This document shows positions 11,117 through 22,200 of a stretch of 64,000 nucleotides of DNA, piece by piece. Made by a program: the position numbers and the translations under genes. Numbering within the stretch: the first letter of the stretch is position 1; each line of letters opens with the position of its first letter. Source of the stretch: Diphasiastrum complanatum (taxonomy: Eukaryota > Streptophyta > Lycopodiopsida > Lycopodiales > Lycopodiaceae); contig CM055097.1 of assembly GCA_029204225.1 (NCBI GenBank), positions 58,706,651 through 58,770,650 on the forward strand, in the 5' to 3' direction. The notes under the pieces were generated by a model. It saw only the letters and a program-made list of their open reading frames with translations. It searched no databases and was not told where the DNA came from.

Positions 11117-11567
11117 AGTTATGAACGTAGCCACGGCTGATCTAGATTTAGTCTATGAAAGCATCACATAAGCAAGACTTAACCCTAGAAAGAAGGAGAG
11201 AGAAAGCTTAAAGAGACTAAAGAAGGAGATCATATCATAAGCCAAGTAACAAATGACACAGAATCCCTACTTATAGCCAAGAGGAAGCCCTAAAAGGAAG
11301 CTTCTAGTGGCTAGGGCCAAACTGAGAGGGAAAATAGTGCGCCCTCCAAGAAGGCCCCCACTCTCAGTAATATGACCAAATAACCAATATAGTGAATCAT
11401 AGGGCCCAAGGCCAATAATATGGTCTGAATGTCAATAATAGGGCCCAAGGCCAACCATATAGTCTAAATGTCAAATAATGAATAAAAAAGGGCCCAAAGC
11501 CTGCCTATGCATAAAGTAAAGTAAATGTAAATGGACATGGCGAATGTAATGAGCCGAGTCCATAACT
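11117..11567 (-). repeat. Gypsy 2 3' LTR
   Basis: It pairs with 18053-18503. On the element strand it begins AGTTATGGACTC and ends GTTCATAACT, so its ends are AG...CT with a 7-bp inverted repeat AGTTATG/CATAACT instead of TG...CA. The limits are set by the flanking ACTAA and by the primer site abutting the other LTR. Confidence 0.92.
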
Positions 11568-11582
11568 CTCCCCGACACAAAA
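11568..11582 (-). other. Gypsy 2 polypurine tract
   Basis: On the minus strand TGTCGGGGAG ends directly at the 3' LTR. It is the expected plus-strand DNA primer for reverse transcription, though short and not purely purine. Confidence 0.6.
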
Positions 11583-11589
11583 ATAAGAC

Positions 11590-11831
11590 CCAACTGCCAT
11601 AAAGGACTGGATCAAGTAACAGCAAACCCTGGAGAATCAACTGGAACAGCATCTGGTGTAGTAACAACTGGAGCAACAGCTGATGTAGAGGAATCAACAA
11701 GTGCGGCAAGAGCATGAGCCTGATCCGCAAGTGGCGGTGTATGATAAAAGACATCAATAGGCTCCCATGTGGCCTCCTCAACAGGACGACCATCTTACTG
11801 GACTAGGAACTAAATCTGTCGGCGGCGTCGA
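11590..11831 (-). pseudogene. Gypsy 2 chromodomain end of pol, interrupted
   Basis: Downstream of the pol stop at about 11832 the minus strand still reads a chromodomain-like segment (DGRPVEEATWEPIDVF). TAA stands where the domain normally has Trp, as in LVxWxG. The tail continues to about 11600. Chromodomains target chromovirus integration; this one is cut off from the polyprotein by stop codons. Confidence 0.6.
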
Positions 11832-14800
11832 CTATGATGCAAACGCACCAGCAGCAGGTAATAAAGGAAAGAGATCCGGTGCAGTAGGAAACTCAGCATC
11901 ACGAGGAGCATCATCCTCAATAGCAGCACGTAATAAACTGACATGGAATATATCACAGGCACGTGTGGAAGCAGGAAGCTGAAGACGATATATAACTGGA
12001 CTAAGAACCTCCAATATACAATAAGGCCCATAATAACGTGGTGCAAGCTTCTCAGTAGAAGCATGGCCCTGAATAAAATGATGACGTGCAAACCGTAGGC
12101 GTAGATATACCATATCACCAACATGAAACTCAACATGACGTCGATGACGATCAACTGAAGCCTGATAACGCTGTTGGACCTGCTGCAAATGGGAACTGGC
12201 CTGGAGAATAAGCTCGCGAGCACCTGATAGAAATGAAGACAGTGTCACAGGTGTATCCTCGGGAGGAAGAGGAATACCAAGTAAAAGAGGTGCATAACCA
12301 TGAGATAATAAAAATGGTGCAACGCCGGTGCTGGTACTAACAGAGCTGTTATAGCTATACTCTGCCAAACATAAGTGCTGATCCCAATCCTTCCCTGAAG
12401 GAGTAACAAAATGGCGCAAATAATCCTCAAGGATCCTGTTAAGGACCTCAGACTGCCCATCAGAAGTAGAATGATAAGCAGACCCCATAAAAAGCTGTAC
12501 ATCCAATATACGCATAAGCTCTGTCCAGAACAATGATGTAAACTTACTATCCCAATCAGAAAGGATCGTACGAGGAAACCCATGTAGGCGAAATATCTTT
12601 GAAAGGAACAAGCGTGCACACTACTCTGCTGTGATAGTACTGCGGACGGGTATGAAATGTGCCTGTTTCGAGAACCTGTCAACTACCACCATACATGAAT
12701 CGTGACCACGACGGGTGCGGGGAAGGCCAATGATGAAGTCCATAGAAATATCAGTCCACTGGCGATGAGGAATAGGCCAACTCTGAAGCAAACCAACGGA
12801 CTTAGCACGAGAGTACTTATTACGTAAGCAGAAAGGACAGGTACGAATAAGTACAACAAGCTCTTTCCTAAGGGATGGCCAATAGAAATGATCCTTAAGA
12901 CGAGCATAAGACTTCTGAAAACCGAAATGACCCCCAACTGGGGACGAATGAGCATCCGACAACAAATGAGAACGGATACCCAAAGAACTAGGAATACAAA
13001 GAGAACCATAATGATAAAGACGGTGGTCAACAATGGAATAAGCCTGATGAGGTGAAGATGACATAGGTGGAGCAGAACTATAAACATCACGAAAATCAGA
13101 ACATGTAAGATAAGCAGATGGAAGATCATCAAACCAGGAAGGGATCGTGGCAACAAGGGTATTCAATAAAGCAGGAAGTCTAGACAATGCGTCAGCAGCA
13201 GTGTTAGCACGACCAGGACGATACAAAATAGAAAAATCAAAAGATTGTAAAAACTGCAACCAACGAAACTGACGATCACTAAGATCACGCTGGGAGAAGA
13301 GATAACGTAAGGACTGATGATCAGTAACGATATCACAAGGAACACGGTACAGGTAATGGCGCCACTTCTTAAGAGCATAGATAATGGCAAGAAGCTCTTT
13401 CTCATAGACAGAATAACGTTGCTCATAAGAGCGTAAACGACGCGACTCGTAAGCAATAATACACTGAGACTGACGAAGCAAGGCACCCAAACCAACATTA
13501 CTAGCATCGGTCTCAACAATAAATTTCTGATCAAACTGTGGTAAACACAGGACAGAGGCCTCCACAACAGCACGACGAAGAGTGTCAAAGGCGAACTGAC
13601 AATCAGAAGTCCAAACAAAAGCACTAGACTTCTTCAAAAGGGCATGAAGAGGGGCAGCCACAATGGCAAAGTGAGGAACAGGACGACGAAGGTGAGTAGC
13701 GAGACCAAGAAACATACGAACATGGTGGACATCTGTGGGAACAGGCCAATCAGCGATTGCCCGAACCTTATGAGGGTCCAAACGAATACGACCATCACAA
13801 ATGAGAAATCCTAAAAACTCAATCTCAACAACAGCAAAGGAACACTTAGAAAGTTTAGCAAACAACTGGTGATGAACAAGCAATTGAAAAACAGATGAAA
13901 GATGTAACACATGCTCATCAAGAGTCTTACTAAAAACAAGAATATCATCAAAATAAACTAAAACACAACGACCAAGGAGAGGACGCATGATGTTATTCAT
14001 CACATTCTGGAACGTAGGTGGACCATTAGTAACAGCAAAAGGAAGAACACGAAACTCATACAAACCAAGATGGGTACAAAACGCAGTCTTGTGTTCGTCC
14101 GAAGGATGCATCCTAATTTGGTGATAGCCGGAATGTAAGTCTATGTTAGAAAAAAGATGAGAGGTGCCTAAGTGGTCAAAGAGATCATCCATGTGAGGAA
14201 TAGGATACTGGTTACGGATGGTCAACTTATTGAGGGCACGATAATCAATGCAGAGGCGTTTGGAACCATCTTTCTTACTGACAAGGAGAACAGGGGCACC
14301 AAAAGGACTGTGACTAGGAACAATAAGGCCCTGATCTAGTAAAGCAGTAATCTGAAGCTCAACCTCATCACGCTCAGACTTAGACATACGGTAAGGAGGC
14401 CGGGAGGGAGGAGCAGAACCAGGACGCAAATCAATATGGTGGTTCACATCACGTAATGGTGGTAGCGTCGTAGGTTCTGAAAAGACAAATGCATACTGAT
14501 GTAATAAGTCAGAGATCACCTGAGGAACAGCTGCTGGAGGAGAGGTAGTCACTGGAGAATCTGCTGCAGCACGCTGAACACATAATAAAGCTGCACAATG
14601 AGCCTTAGGTAGGCTGCGGATAAACTGCTTCCCGCTGATCAGCTGGAAATCTGCCTGAGAATCAATACCAGCAAGTGAGTGGGTCACTGCATCATGAACG
14701 AATGTCAATGTCTGCTGAGCCAGGTCCAAAGTAACCGCTCCCAATGAAGCAAACCAATCAGCACCAAGGATAAGGTCATAGCGCTCCAGAGGAATGATAT

Positions 14801-15311
14801 AAAGATCTGCCTGTCCAGAAAAATCACCAATGCGGTAGGATAATCCCTGAAACATCTGAGAACTAGGAAATGAGTGAGAACTGGCAACCTCGACTGTGAG
14901 AGGCTGTGGAGCAGGAATAGGTGAAGCGCGTATCCGGCTGAGAACATAACTGCTGATAAAGGAATGAGTGCTGCCGGTATCAACTAAAGCAATATACTCA
15001 CGACCAGTAATGCGCACACGTAGCCGAATGGAGCGAGGACCGGGGCACCCTGTCCAGGTAGCATAAGCAAGCTGAGCATGGCAAGTAGCAGGAAGTAAAT
15101 CAGTAGAAGGCTCAGGAGATAGATCAGGCTCATCAGATATGAATGTAGATATCGGACTCATTTGGGGTAGTGCCCTCATGGTAGAAAACAGCAGTAGAAG
15201 TAGGCAGGGGCTGGCGGCAATCACGAGCAATGTGGTCAGGACTCTTACAACGAAAGCAAAGACGCTTCTGCTGAATGTCAGCGAACTCTGCAGACGTGTA
15301 ACGTCGGACAA
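11832..15311 (-). pseudogene. Gypsy 2 pol: protease, RT, RNase H, integrase (one internal stop)
   Basis: A single frame of 1160 codons is broken only by TAG at 12621-12623. Domains in order: retropepsin (VDTGSTHSFIS, about residue 110); RT with LLVSKKDGS, LCIDYRALN and catalytic YFDD near residue 450; RNase H (VETDASNVGLGALL, YEKELLAI, TDHQSLRYLF, about 580-710); integrase HHCC finger (about 770-815); then the integrase core. Its catalytic residues are D in DISMDF, D in SDWDSKF and E in DGQSEV; the stop falls between the first and second. Pol lies in the +1 frame relative to gag and overlaps it by about 179 bp. It would reverse-transcribe and integrate the element. Confidence 0.93.
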
Positions 15312-16311
15312 AAGCAGGACGAGGAGGCGGAGGGCGAGGAGCGGGAGAAGTAAGAGAAGAGGTCAGGACGACAGTGGATAGGGCAGATGGGGCCGGAGAT
15401 GGTAGAGGTGAAAGAGATGGACGGGGTCAGGAAAAGCGAAAGGGAGCAGGATCAGGGTACTTATGCTGTAAAGTACTAGCAAGGGACATGGCCTCAAGAA
15501 GTGTGGGTGGACGGAAAGAAGAGACATCGTATCGTAGAGCACCACGAAGTCCAGCAATGTAGCGAGAAACAAGCTCGGTGGGCTGAAGATCTGTAAAGAG
15601 GTAGGAAAGGTCCATAAACTGATCTGTATAGGAAGAAAGATCACCAGTCTGAGTAAGACTACGGAATATATCACGCTGGCGGCTCAACCACTGAGGGTCA
15701 ATCATAGCATGACGAAGATCACGACGAAAGGTAGGCCATAACTGGAGACCGTCCCGATCAGGGTCAAGTCGGTAGACCCGCCACCAAGTGGCAGCACGTC
15801 CATCTAAATGTAAGGCGGCTAACTGGATCTTCTGAGGATTAGTCTTAGGGTAAATCTGAAAATAAATATCAAGCTTTGCAAACCAATTCTCTAACAAGTT
15901 CCTGTCAGAGGAACCAGAATAGGTGGCAAGCTGTACCCGATCACGAAAATATGGAGCAAAATGTGGCTCAGGAGCTAGATGTCGTGGAAAATGTGACTCA
16001 GGAGCTGTAGGACGTGGAAAATCGGGTGGTGGGTTAGGTGGAAAATGAGGCCCACCGCCAAAGGAAGTAGACGAGGATGGAAGTCCAAATGGAGACCCAA
16101 ATGATGAATGAACAGGGGCTTTGCCAGGTCCATGTGGCTGTAAGGAATCAATCTGTGACTGCATAGTGGCAAAGCCGGTCTGTAGAGTGGTAAAATCGGT
16201 CATCATTTGGTCGAAACGACTACTGAGGAGAGTAAGAGAGTCACGCATATCAGCAAACTGTTCATCTAAAGGTCCGGAATGACTCGCAGGTGTAGTGGGT
16301 GAGCTAGCCAT
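15133..16311 (-). pseudogene. Gypsy 2 gag with CCHC knuckle (one internal stop)
   Basis: From the ATG at 16311 the frame encodes a Retrotrans_gag capsid (RNLLENWFAKLDIYFQI, LAALHLDGRAATWW, DLSYLFTDLQP). It meets TGA at 15427-15429, then continues in the same frame through a Pro/Ser-rich linker to a perfect knuckle CFRCKSPDHIARDC (CX2CX4HX4C, near 15220-15260) and a final TGA at 15133. The 393-codon length suits a gypsy gag. The knuckle packages element RNA. The internal TGA looks like a single point mutation. Confidence 0.88.
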
Positions 16312-16810
16312 GAGGAAGAAAAAGTAAGCGAGAAAAGAAATGTGCTAAACAATTGGACGAACTGAAGGAGAGGACATAAGTCGTCACAACAGGCACGCCA
16401 ATGAAAAGACACAATAGAACTCGCGATGTAAGATGAACGGAAAGGACAACTAAGTAAGAAATACCTCGTAACCGCAACCGGAAGTGAGCTGAAAAATAGC
16501 GGCGATAGGTCGAGGTACCGGGCAGCCTCCAAAAAAGATGCTAAGGGCCCGGCAACATGGAGTAAACGGTGGGTAAAAGTATGGGAAACAATGATGGACT
16601 ATGGGGCTGGAAAGGGAGCAGCCAAGGAAAGGAAGTGATAACAAAAAGGAGGTATGGGCAGCGAGGAAACAAGGCTGAAAAATCAGAGATCGCCCTTCAA
16701 GGGTAAAAAAAAGTTTGCGATAAAGACGGGGAGCAACCCCGATGCGCGATGAAGTTGGGTGGGAGTGGCTTTCTAAGCATCTAGGCGTGTTTGTATTGTC
16801 CGGGGTAGGG
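16312..16810 (-). other. Gypsy 2 leader upstream of gag
   Basis: This is the non-coding sequence between the duplicated block and the gag ATG. The open frames on the minus strand here are low-complexity (Ser/Leu/Phe-rich) and match no family I know. Confidence 0.6.
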
Positions 16811-18054
16811 TTGCGAACACAGACAACAGTGTAGGAGGGTGAGCTGAAATTGAGGCGGATGTAGGGCGCCAACTATGGTGGAGTGTGGGCGTCCAAGAGA
16901 GGAAGTAAACGACAAAAAAAAAACACAGACAGCAGTGTAGGAGGGTGAGCTGAAATTGAGGCGGATGTAGGGCGCCAGCTATGGTGGACTGTGGGCGTCC
17001 AAGAGAGGTAGTAAACGGCAAAAAAAAATTGGATCAAAAAGATGGATTGGTAGGGCGCTAGGAGTGGCTGATGGAAGGTGGCGAATAGGGGCAGCAAAAA
17101 GTGGAAATTTTCAGCAAAGGAAGGAGCAGTAGGGCGCTGGTCAGCATGCATGAGGGCGCCCAATAGGGCAGCAAATAGGAGGCAGTAGGGCACCCAAAAT
17201 AGGGGAGGAGAAAGGCTGAAAAGCAGCCAGCAAGAGGGCGCTAGAAATGGGCAGCAAGTGGGCGCCTGTCCTCCTCCGATCCGTCGTGAAAATCTGCAAG
17301 ACAAGTGTGGAGAAATACTGAAGATCCGGCTGAAAAATGGTGAAGATCCAAGCTGAAGATGGGCACCCTCCTGTGAGAGAAAAATCTGCTCAATGGAGAT
17401 GCTCAAGAAAGTGCTCTGATACCAAGTTGCGAACACAGACAGCAGTGTAGGAGGGTGAGCTGAAATTGAGGCGGATGTAGGGCGCCAACTATGGTGGAGT
17501 GTGGGCGTCCAAGAGAGGTAGTAAACGACAAAAAAAAAACACAGACAGCAGTGTAGGAGGGTGAGCTGAAATTGAGGCGGATGTAGGGCGCCAGCTATGG
17601 TGGAGTGTGGGCGTCCAAGAGAGGTAGTAAACGGCAAAAAAAAATTGGATCAAAAAGATGGATTGGTAGGGCGCTAGGAGTGGCTGATGGAAGGTGGCGA
17701 ATAGGGGGCAGCAAAAAGTGGAAATTTTCAGCAAAGGAAGGAGCAGTAGGGCGCAGGTCAGCATGCATGAGGGCGCCCAATAGGGCAGCAAATAGGAGGC
17801 AGTAGGGCGCCCAAAATAGGGGAGGAGAAAGGCTGAAAATGCAGCAGTAGGCAGCCAGCAAGAGGGCGCTAGGAATGGGCAGCAAGTGGGCGCCTGTCCT
17901 CCTCCGATCCGTCGTGAAAATCTGCAAGACAAGTGTGGAGAAATACTGAAGATCCGGCTGAAAAATGGTGAAGATCCAAGCTGAAGATGGGCACCCTCCT
18001 GTGAGAGAAAAATCTGCTCAATGGAGATGCTCAAGAAAGTGCTCTGATACCAAG
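16811..18054 (-). repeat. 616-bp tandem duplication in the gypsy 2 leader, including the primer site
   Basis: Unit 1 (16811-17426) and unit 2 (17427-18054) are nearly identical; unit 2 carries about 12 extra bases near 17840. Each unit starts with a smaller pair of about 106-bp direct repeats (16818 and 16924; 17434 and 17540) containing GTAGGAGGGTGAGCTG. The join copies GCTCTGATACCAAGTT, so a second primer-site-like sequence sits at about 17413-17428, inside the leader. Confidence 0.93.
18041..18052 (-). other. Gypsy 2 primer-binding site
   Basis: On the minus strand TGGTATCAGAGC directly follows the 5' LTR. It is complementary to the 3' end of plant initiator-methionine tRNA, the usual primer for plant LTR retrotransposons. 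Confidence 0.93.
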
Positions 18055-18503
18055 TTATGAACGTAGCCACGGCTGATCTAGATTTAGTCTATGAAAGCAT
18101 CACATAAGCAAGACTTAACCCTAGAAAGCAGGAGAGAGAAAGCTTAAAGAGACTAAAGAAGGAGATCATATCATAAGCCAAGTAACAAATGACACAGAAT
18201 CCCTACTTATAGCCAAGAGGAAGCCCTAAAAGGAAGCTTCCGGTGGCTAGGGCCAAACTGAGAGGGAAAATAGTGCGCCCTCCAAGAAGGCCCCCACTCT
18301 CAGTAATATGACCAAATAACCAATATAGTGAATCATAGGGCCCAAGGCCAATAATATGGTCTAAATGTCAATAATAGGGCCCAAGGCCAACCATATAGTC
18401 TAAATGTCAAATAATGAATAAAAAAGGGCCCAAAGCCTGTCTATGCATAAAGTAGAGTAAATGTAAATGGACATGGCGAATGTAATGAGCCGAGTCCATA
18501 ACT
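18053..18503 (-). repeat. Gypsy 2 5' LTR
   Basis: This is the partner of 11117-11567 with the same 451-bp length and the same AG...CT ends. ACTAA at 18504-18508 is the right copy of the target duplication. Confidence 0.92.
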
Positions 18504-18508
18504 ACTAA

Positions 18509-19138
18509 GGCCTTGCGTAATATTTACAGTATTTATCGGTAGTTGATAATAATTACAATTACCAGACTATTTCCAACGCATGTATCATAGTTTACGAATA
18601 TTCCCTAGTCAGACACATGTCGATAGAAAAAGAAATCCACATTGCATCTCAACAAATGGAATACCAATGTTACACCTTTATGGCTGATAATTCAAAATAA
18701 TTTCAAATATTGATTTGATGTAACTCCTATCTGAGAGTTCCCTTTCTTTGATTCTGTAAGAGCCCAGTTCCGACAGTTACGGTAGACTTTAATATTTATG
18801 GCAAGTGGGCACAATGTTGAAAGGAGCAGCTGCTAATTCTGAAATGCCATGCACTCCTTGAAATGGTACATGTAATAGAGACTTGGTAAAGCTAAGTCTC
18901 AAATTGAGCGTGCTAGACCCAAACGCATTCATTTAAGATACTTAAGGGATACTACCCATGCACCAAGGTCTAGGCTTATTACCTATTGAACCCTTCCAAC
19001 CATTGTCAGCAAGCATTGCTAAATCTGCTACTGAAGATAAAAACATGAACAGTGTGACAAACTATAATAAATACATAAAGAAATAAGCAACAAATAGTTT
19101 GCACATTTGTGCATCTTAGATCTAAAAGCGGGACTAAC
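18509..19138 (-). other. FAS2 intron 10, 5' part
   Basis: Sequence between the FAS2 exon 10 donor and the gypsy 2 insertion. I searched it for the next conserved FAS2 segment and found none. The intron therefore runs through gypsy 2 and on past the left edge of the window, at least 19.1 kb. Confidence 0.7.
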
Positions 19139-19280
19139 CAAGCAAGATCAGTAATTGCAGCATAGTGAAGCCCAGCAAGTACCGCGATAGGGCATGCATG
19201 TTGAGTATCATATACAAACACAGAGTTGAGAGTAGCTGCAGCGAACACCAGCCTGTATGGCAATCGGAAAATTCCAGAAT
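19139..19280 (-). CDS. FAS2: FAS2 exon 10
   Basis: It encodes [19 protein letters not shown] and then [16 protein letters not shown], ending TG before GTTAGT in phase 2. An alternative in-frame acceptor 18 nt upstream (exon start at 19298) would add six residues. I prefer 19280 on homology but cannot exclude the other. Intron 9 is 163 bp. Confidence 0.87.
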
Positions 19281-22200
19281 CTTGAAAAGATTCCAATACT
19301 AAAGTTAGTGCAACTATTGCAAAGAAACACTCAAATATGCCAATTGCATTAGAATAAAGCCAACCTTGAACTGATCCAAGGTTAACACGCAACCTAGCAC
19401 AGTCTCTAAATTACAGATGAGATGAGCAAGGTTTAAGGAGTACCATGCATTTCATTCTCAGATTTGCTTGAAGACGGACGTAGATTGAATACAACTGGAC
19501 AAAATCTCACTGCAACAACTGGCTTACTAGCACCTGGAAGTTGAAGAACAGGCCTGTATGTATTACAAATTAGCAAATATATCCCTGAGAACAAGCAACA
19601 GAGAAAATTTTCGTAAATTAAGCTTAAGTAGTTGTTAGATACATCATACTTGCATGGTCACTACATTGTTTTTAGGGTCCTCAAAAAACGTTTTGAGCAG
19701 CAATAAGCATTTAATAACATAGCACTTAAAAGCTATCAAGAACAAACTAGGCTTTCTGCACTAGTCTCAAAAAAAAGCATGTGAAACAACTGCCATATCA
19801 AACTCCACGTGGTCACAGGCGGGACAGTCAAGTGTCCCAATGAGCTATATATTGCCTGTCTTTAGCTCCATCCATGTTTTCAATGTGAGAAAACAAGTTC
19901 AAATTGGTAGCTCTGTTTTGTTCAAAGAAGTCCTAACCTTGATAATTCCTTCCTTGAAACGATATATGTTGTGTTGGAGGGAGAAGAATCTGCAGAGGAC
20001 TTATAAATACCTGATCAATCAAGGACAAATATTATGTTATGTGATTCAGTTGATTTGATACAGACTGAGATGCACATGAAGGAACCTCAAAAAACATTAC
20101 CTGCAGGAATAAGTAGAAAAGAACCATCCGGTGACCAAGCTAGCCTCCGAAAGAATGAAGGTAAATTCTCATCATGGAATAAATGGTAGTTCACAGGGGT
20201 TACCTGCAAAGTGCAATCAATCAAAAGATCTATCATAAGCAATACAAGTTACAAAAATAAGCTATCTTACTGAAGCTTTCATAATCTTCCAAGCATTCCA
20301 ACTGACAAAAACATGAATATTCCAGCTGCAAGATTAGAAGAAATTAAGCTGAACAGTAGTTGATCACAGTTATTTCCACCCAGTGGTCAACCGTCAATCG
20401 ATAATTCTCTATTCTCATTTGAACATGTAAAGCTACTCACACCTATACAAGGTAACAAACATGCACTGGTAGATCAAAGGAGTCCTTCTCAATACAAAGA
20501 AAGGCCAAAAAGGCCACATGAGCAAATTAGACAATACGGACCTAATTGTATAAAATTAGCGATCTCAATATGCACATCAAAAGAGCTTTACACCTGGCAT
20601 TTGTGAGAACCTTGCAATTTTCTCACGGCATGATCCATCAATACAGAAATCCATCATAGTGTGAGATTGCTGTGATTTTGCAAAAACTTAGGGAAACTAA
20701 TGGTGGAAGAAGACATAAGATCGTAAAAGTGTCAAAGTGCTCTTCAGCTAACCTTTGTTGGAAGAGTGTTATTATCCTGCTTATCAATCGGTATCACTGG
20801 ATTAGTTGCAGGTAAGTCTGTCTTGACAATGACATATTGGCAAACAAACTCCTTCTTGTCTTGGCCCTTATTTTGCTTTGCCTGCATTTTCTTTGAATAG
20901 ATTCGGCAAGTTCTATCACCACTTACAGAGGCCAGATATTGTCCTGCTGGGTCCCATGCAACTCCTTGAACGTAATGCAAGTGGTCCGTAAGGATCTGTT
21001 GTGGGAGACCTATGCATTTAAGCATTCAAAGAAAACAGTAGCAATTAAAAATGCTTCTAATATCTAAAACCAACATTCAAGAGTGCAAGTTGAGAAACAA
21101 GAGAAGACTAATAAGCCGAAAACAATAACTTCATAACCCAACCACAAGTTAATTTTTTGTATAAGTTGAGAAACAAGAGAGGACTGTACAAAAAAACTCT
21201 AGAATTCAACACATTCAGAGAAATGTCTATATTTCTAGCATCTCATGATAAATGCTAGTTGTTTGTTTAGAGGACCAGCAGGTACAAAATAGCACATAGT
21301 AATATTCCTCACAATTGAGCATCAAAACCAATATACTTATCAAGCCTGACCTCTTGCAACATCCCAAATGATACAGGAGTTGTCAACAGAGCCAGATACA
21401 AGTAAAGAGCCATCCGATGACCATTCAAGATCAAGAATGTCTCTGGGGTGGAAACTGCAAAACCCACATTCAAAAACCCAAGTTCAACTAAACTGTCAAA
21501 AAATGAAAAACAACACGATCTTTATATCTCTAGAGCAAACCTACCATTGGCGATGTAAGTATCATTGGTGGAAATGGGTGTCTCACAACAAAGTTGAGAT
21601 CTAGACCATCATTTTGAAGCTTAATCACTTTGGAAAACCTTCTGAAGTGCCAATGAGCTGCATGTATATTCATTTGTGACAAGTATGTCATGGAATTTCC
21701 AATTTTAGTTGATATTTGCAAATATAAGTTCACTTTCAGCATTTAACAAACAACTGCTAATTTTGTTATTGGTGTGCCACAAGAAGTTCCTAATAAACGA
21801 TAATTTTCTATATCGATGATAAATCTAGGATAGTACCTTACAAAAAGGAGACATGGAATTTCCAACTTCATGCACACTTCTTTTCCACATAAGAGGAACT
21901 ATAAGGCTATAGTCTCATTTCATACAACTTCAATAGAGTACGCAACCTTCGTCGCGATGACTTGACATTTGTTACAAGTTTGGCTCCTCCAAGCTCGTCT
22001 CTCCAACACTAGTTGGTGATCAAATGGGTCTCCTTCCAACTTTTAATCACTTTTTAAGGGCTCTACCTACAAGTTGTGGTGCCTAGGCACTTGGTCCTGT
22101 CAAGGTTGATCAAGTCCCAAGCAACTCTCCAAGTTTTTGACCAACAAGTAATTAACACAATTAGTCCCTCAATGATCACCCCTATGCCTGGACATGGCAC

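Larger units (their letters stand above)
11117..18503 (-). mobile_element. Ty3/gypsy chromovirus 2, nearly complete, minus strand
   Basis: The element is 7387 bp with two near-identical 451-bp LTRs, a 5-bp target duplication, a primer-binding site, a polypurine tract and both gag and pol frames. Damage is light: one stop in gag (15427), one in integrase (12621) and one or two at the chromodomain. The LTRs differ at only a few positions by eye, so insertion is fairly recent. It sits in intron 10 of FAS2, in the same direction as the gene. By domains it is a chromovirus. Confidence 0.95.

Noticed and set aside
11810-12682. Leu/Val-rich frames overlapping pol (also 12683-13624)
   Set aside because: Shadows in other frames of the real integrase and RNase H coding sequence.
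16450-18070. Long minus-strand frames rich in Leu/Ser/Pro
   Set aside because: They lie in the duplicated gypsy leader between LTR and gag, repeat with the 616-bp unit and match no protein family.
18509-19138. Next FAS2 exon (exon 11)
   Set aside because: No frame on the minus strand matches the conserved FAS2 segment that follows AAITDLAW.
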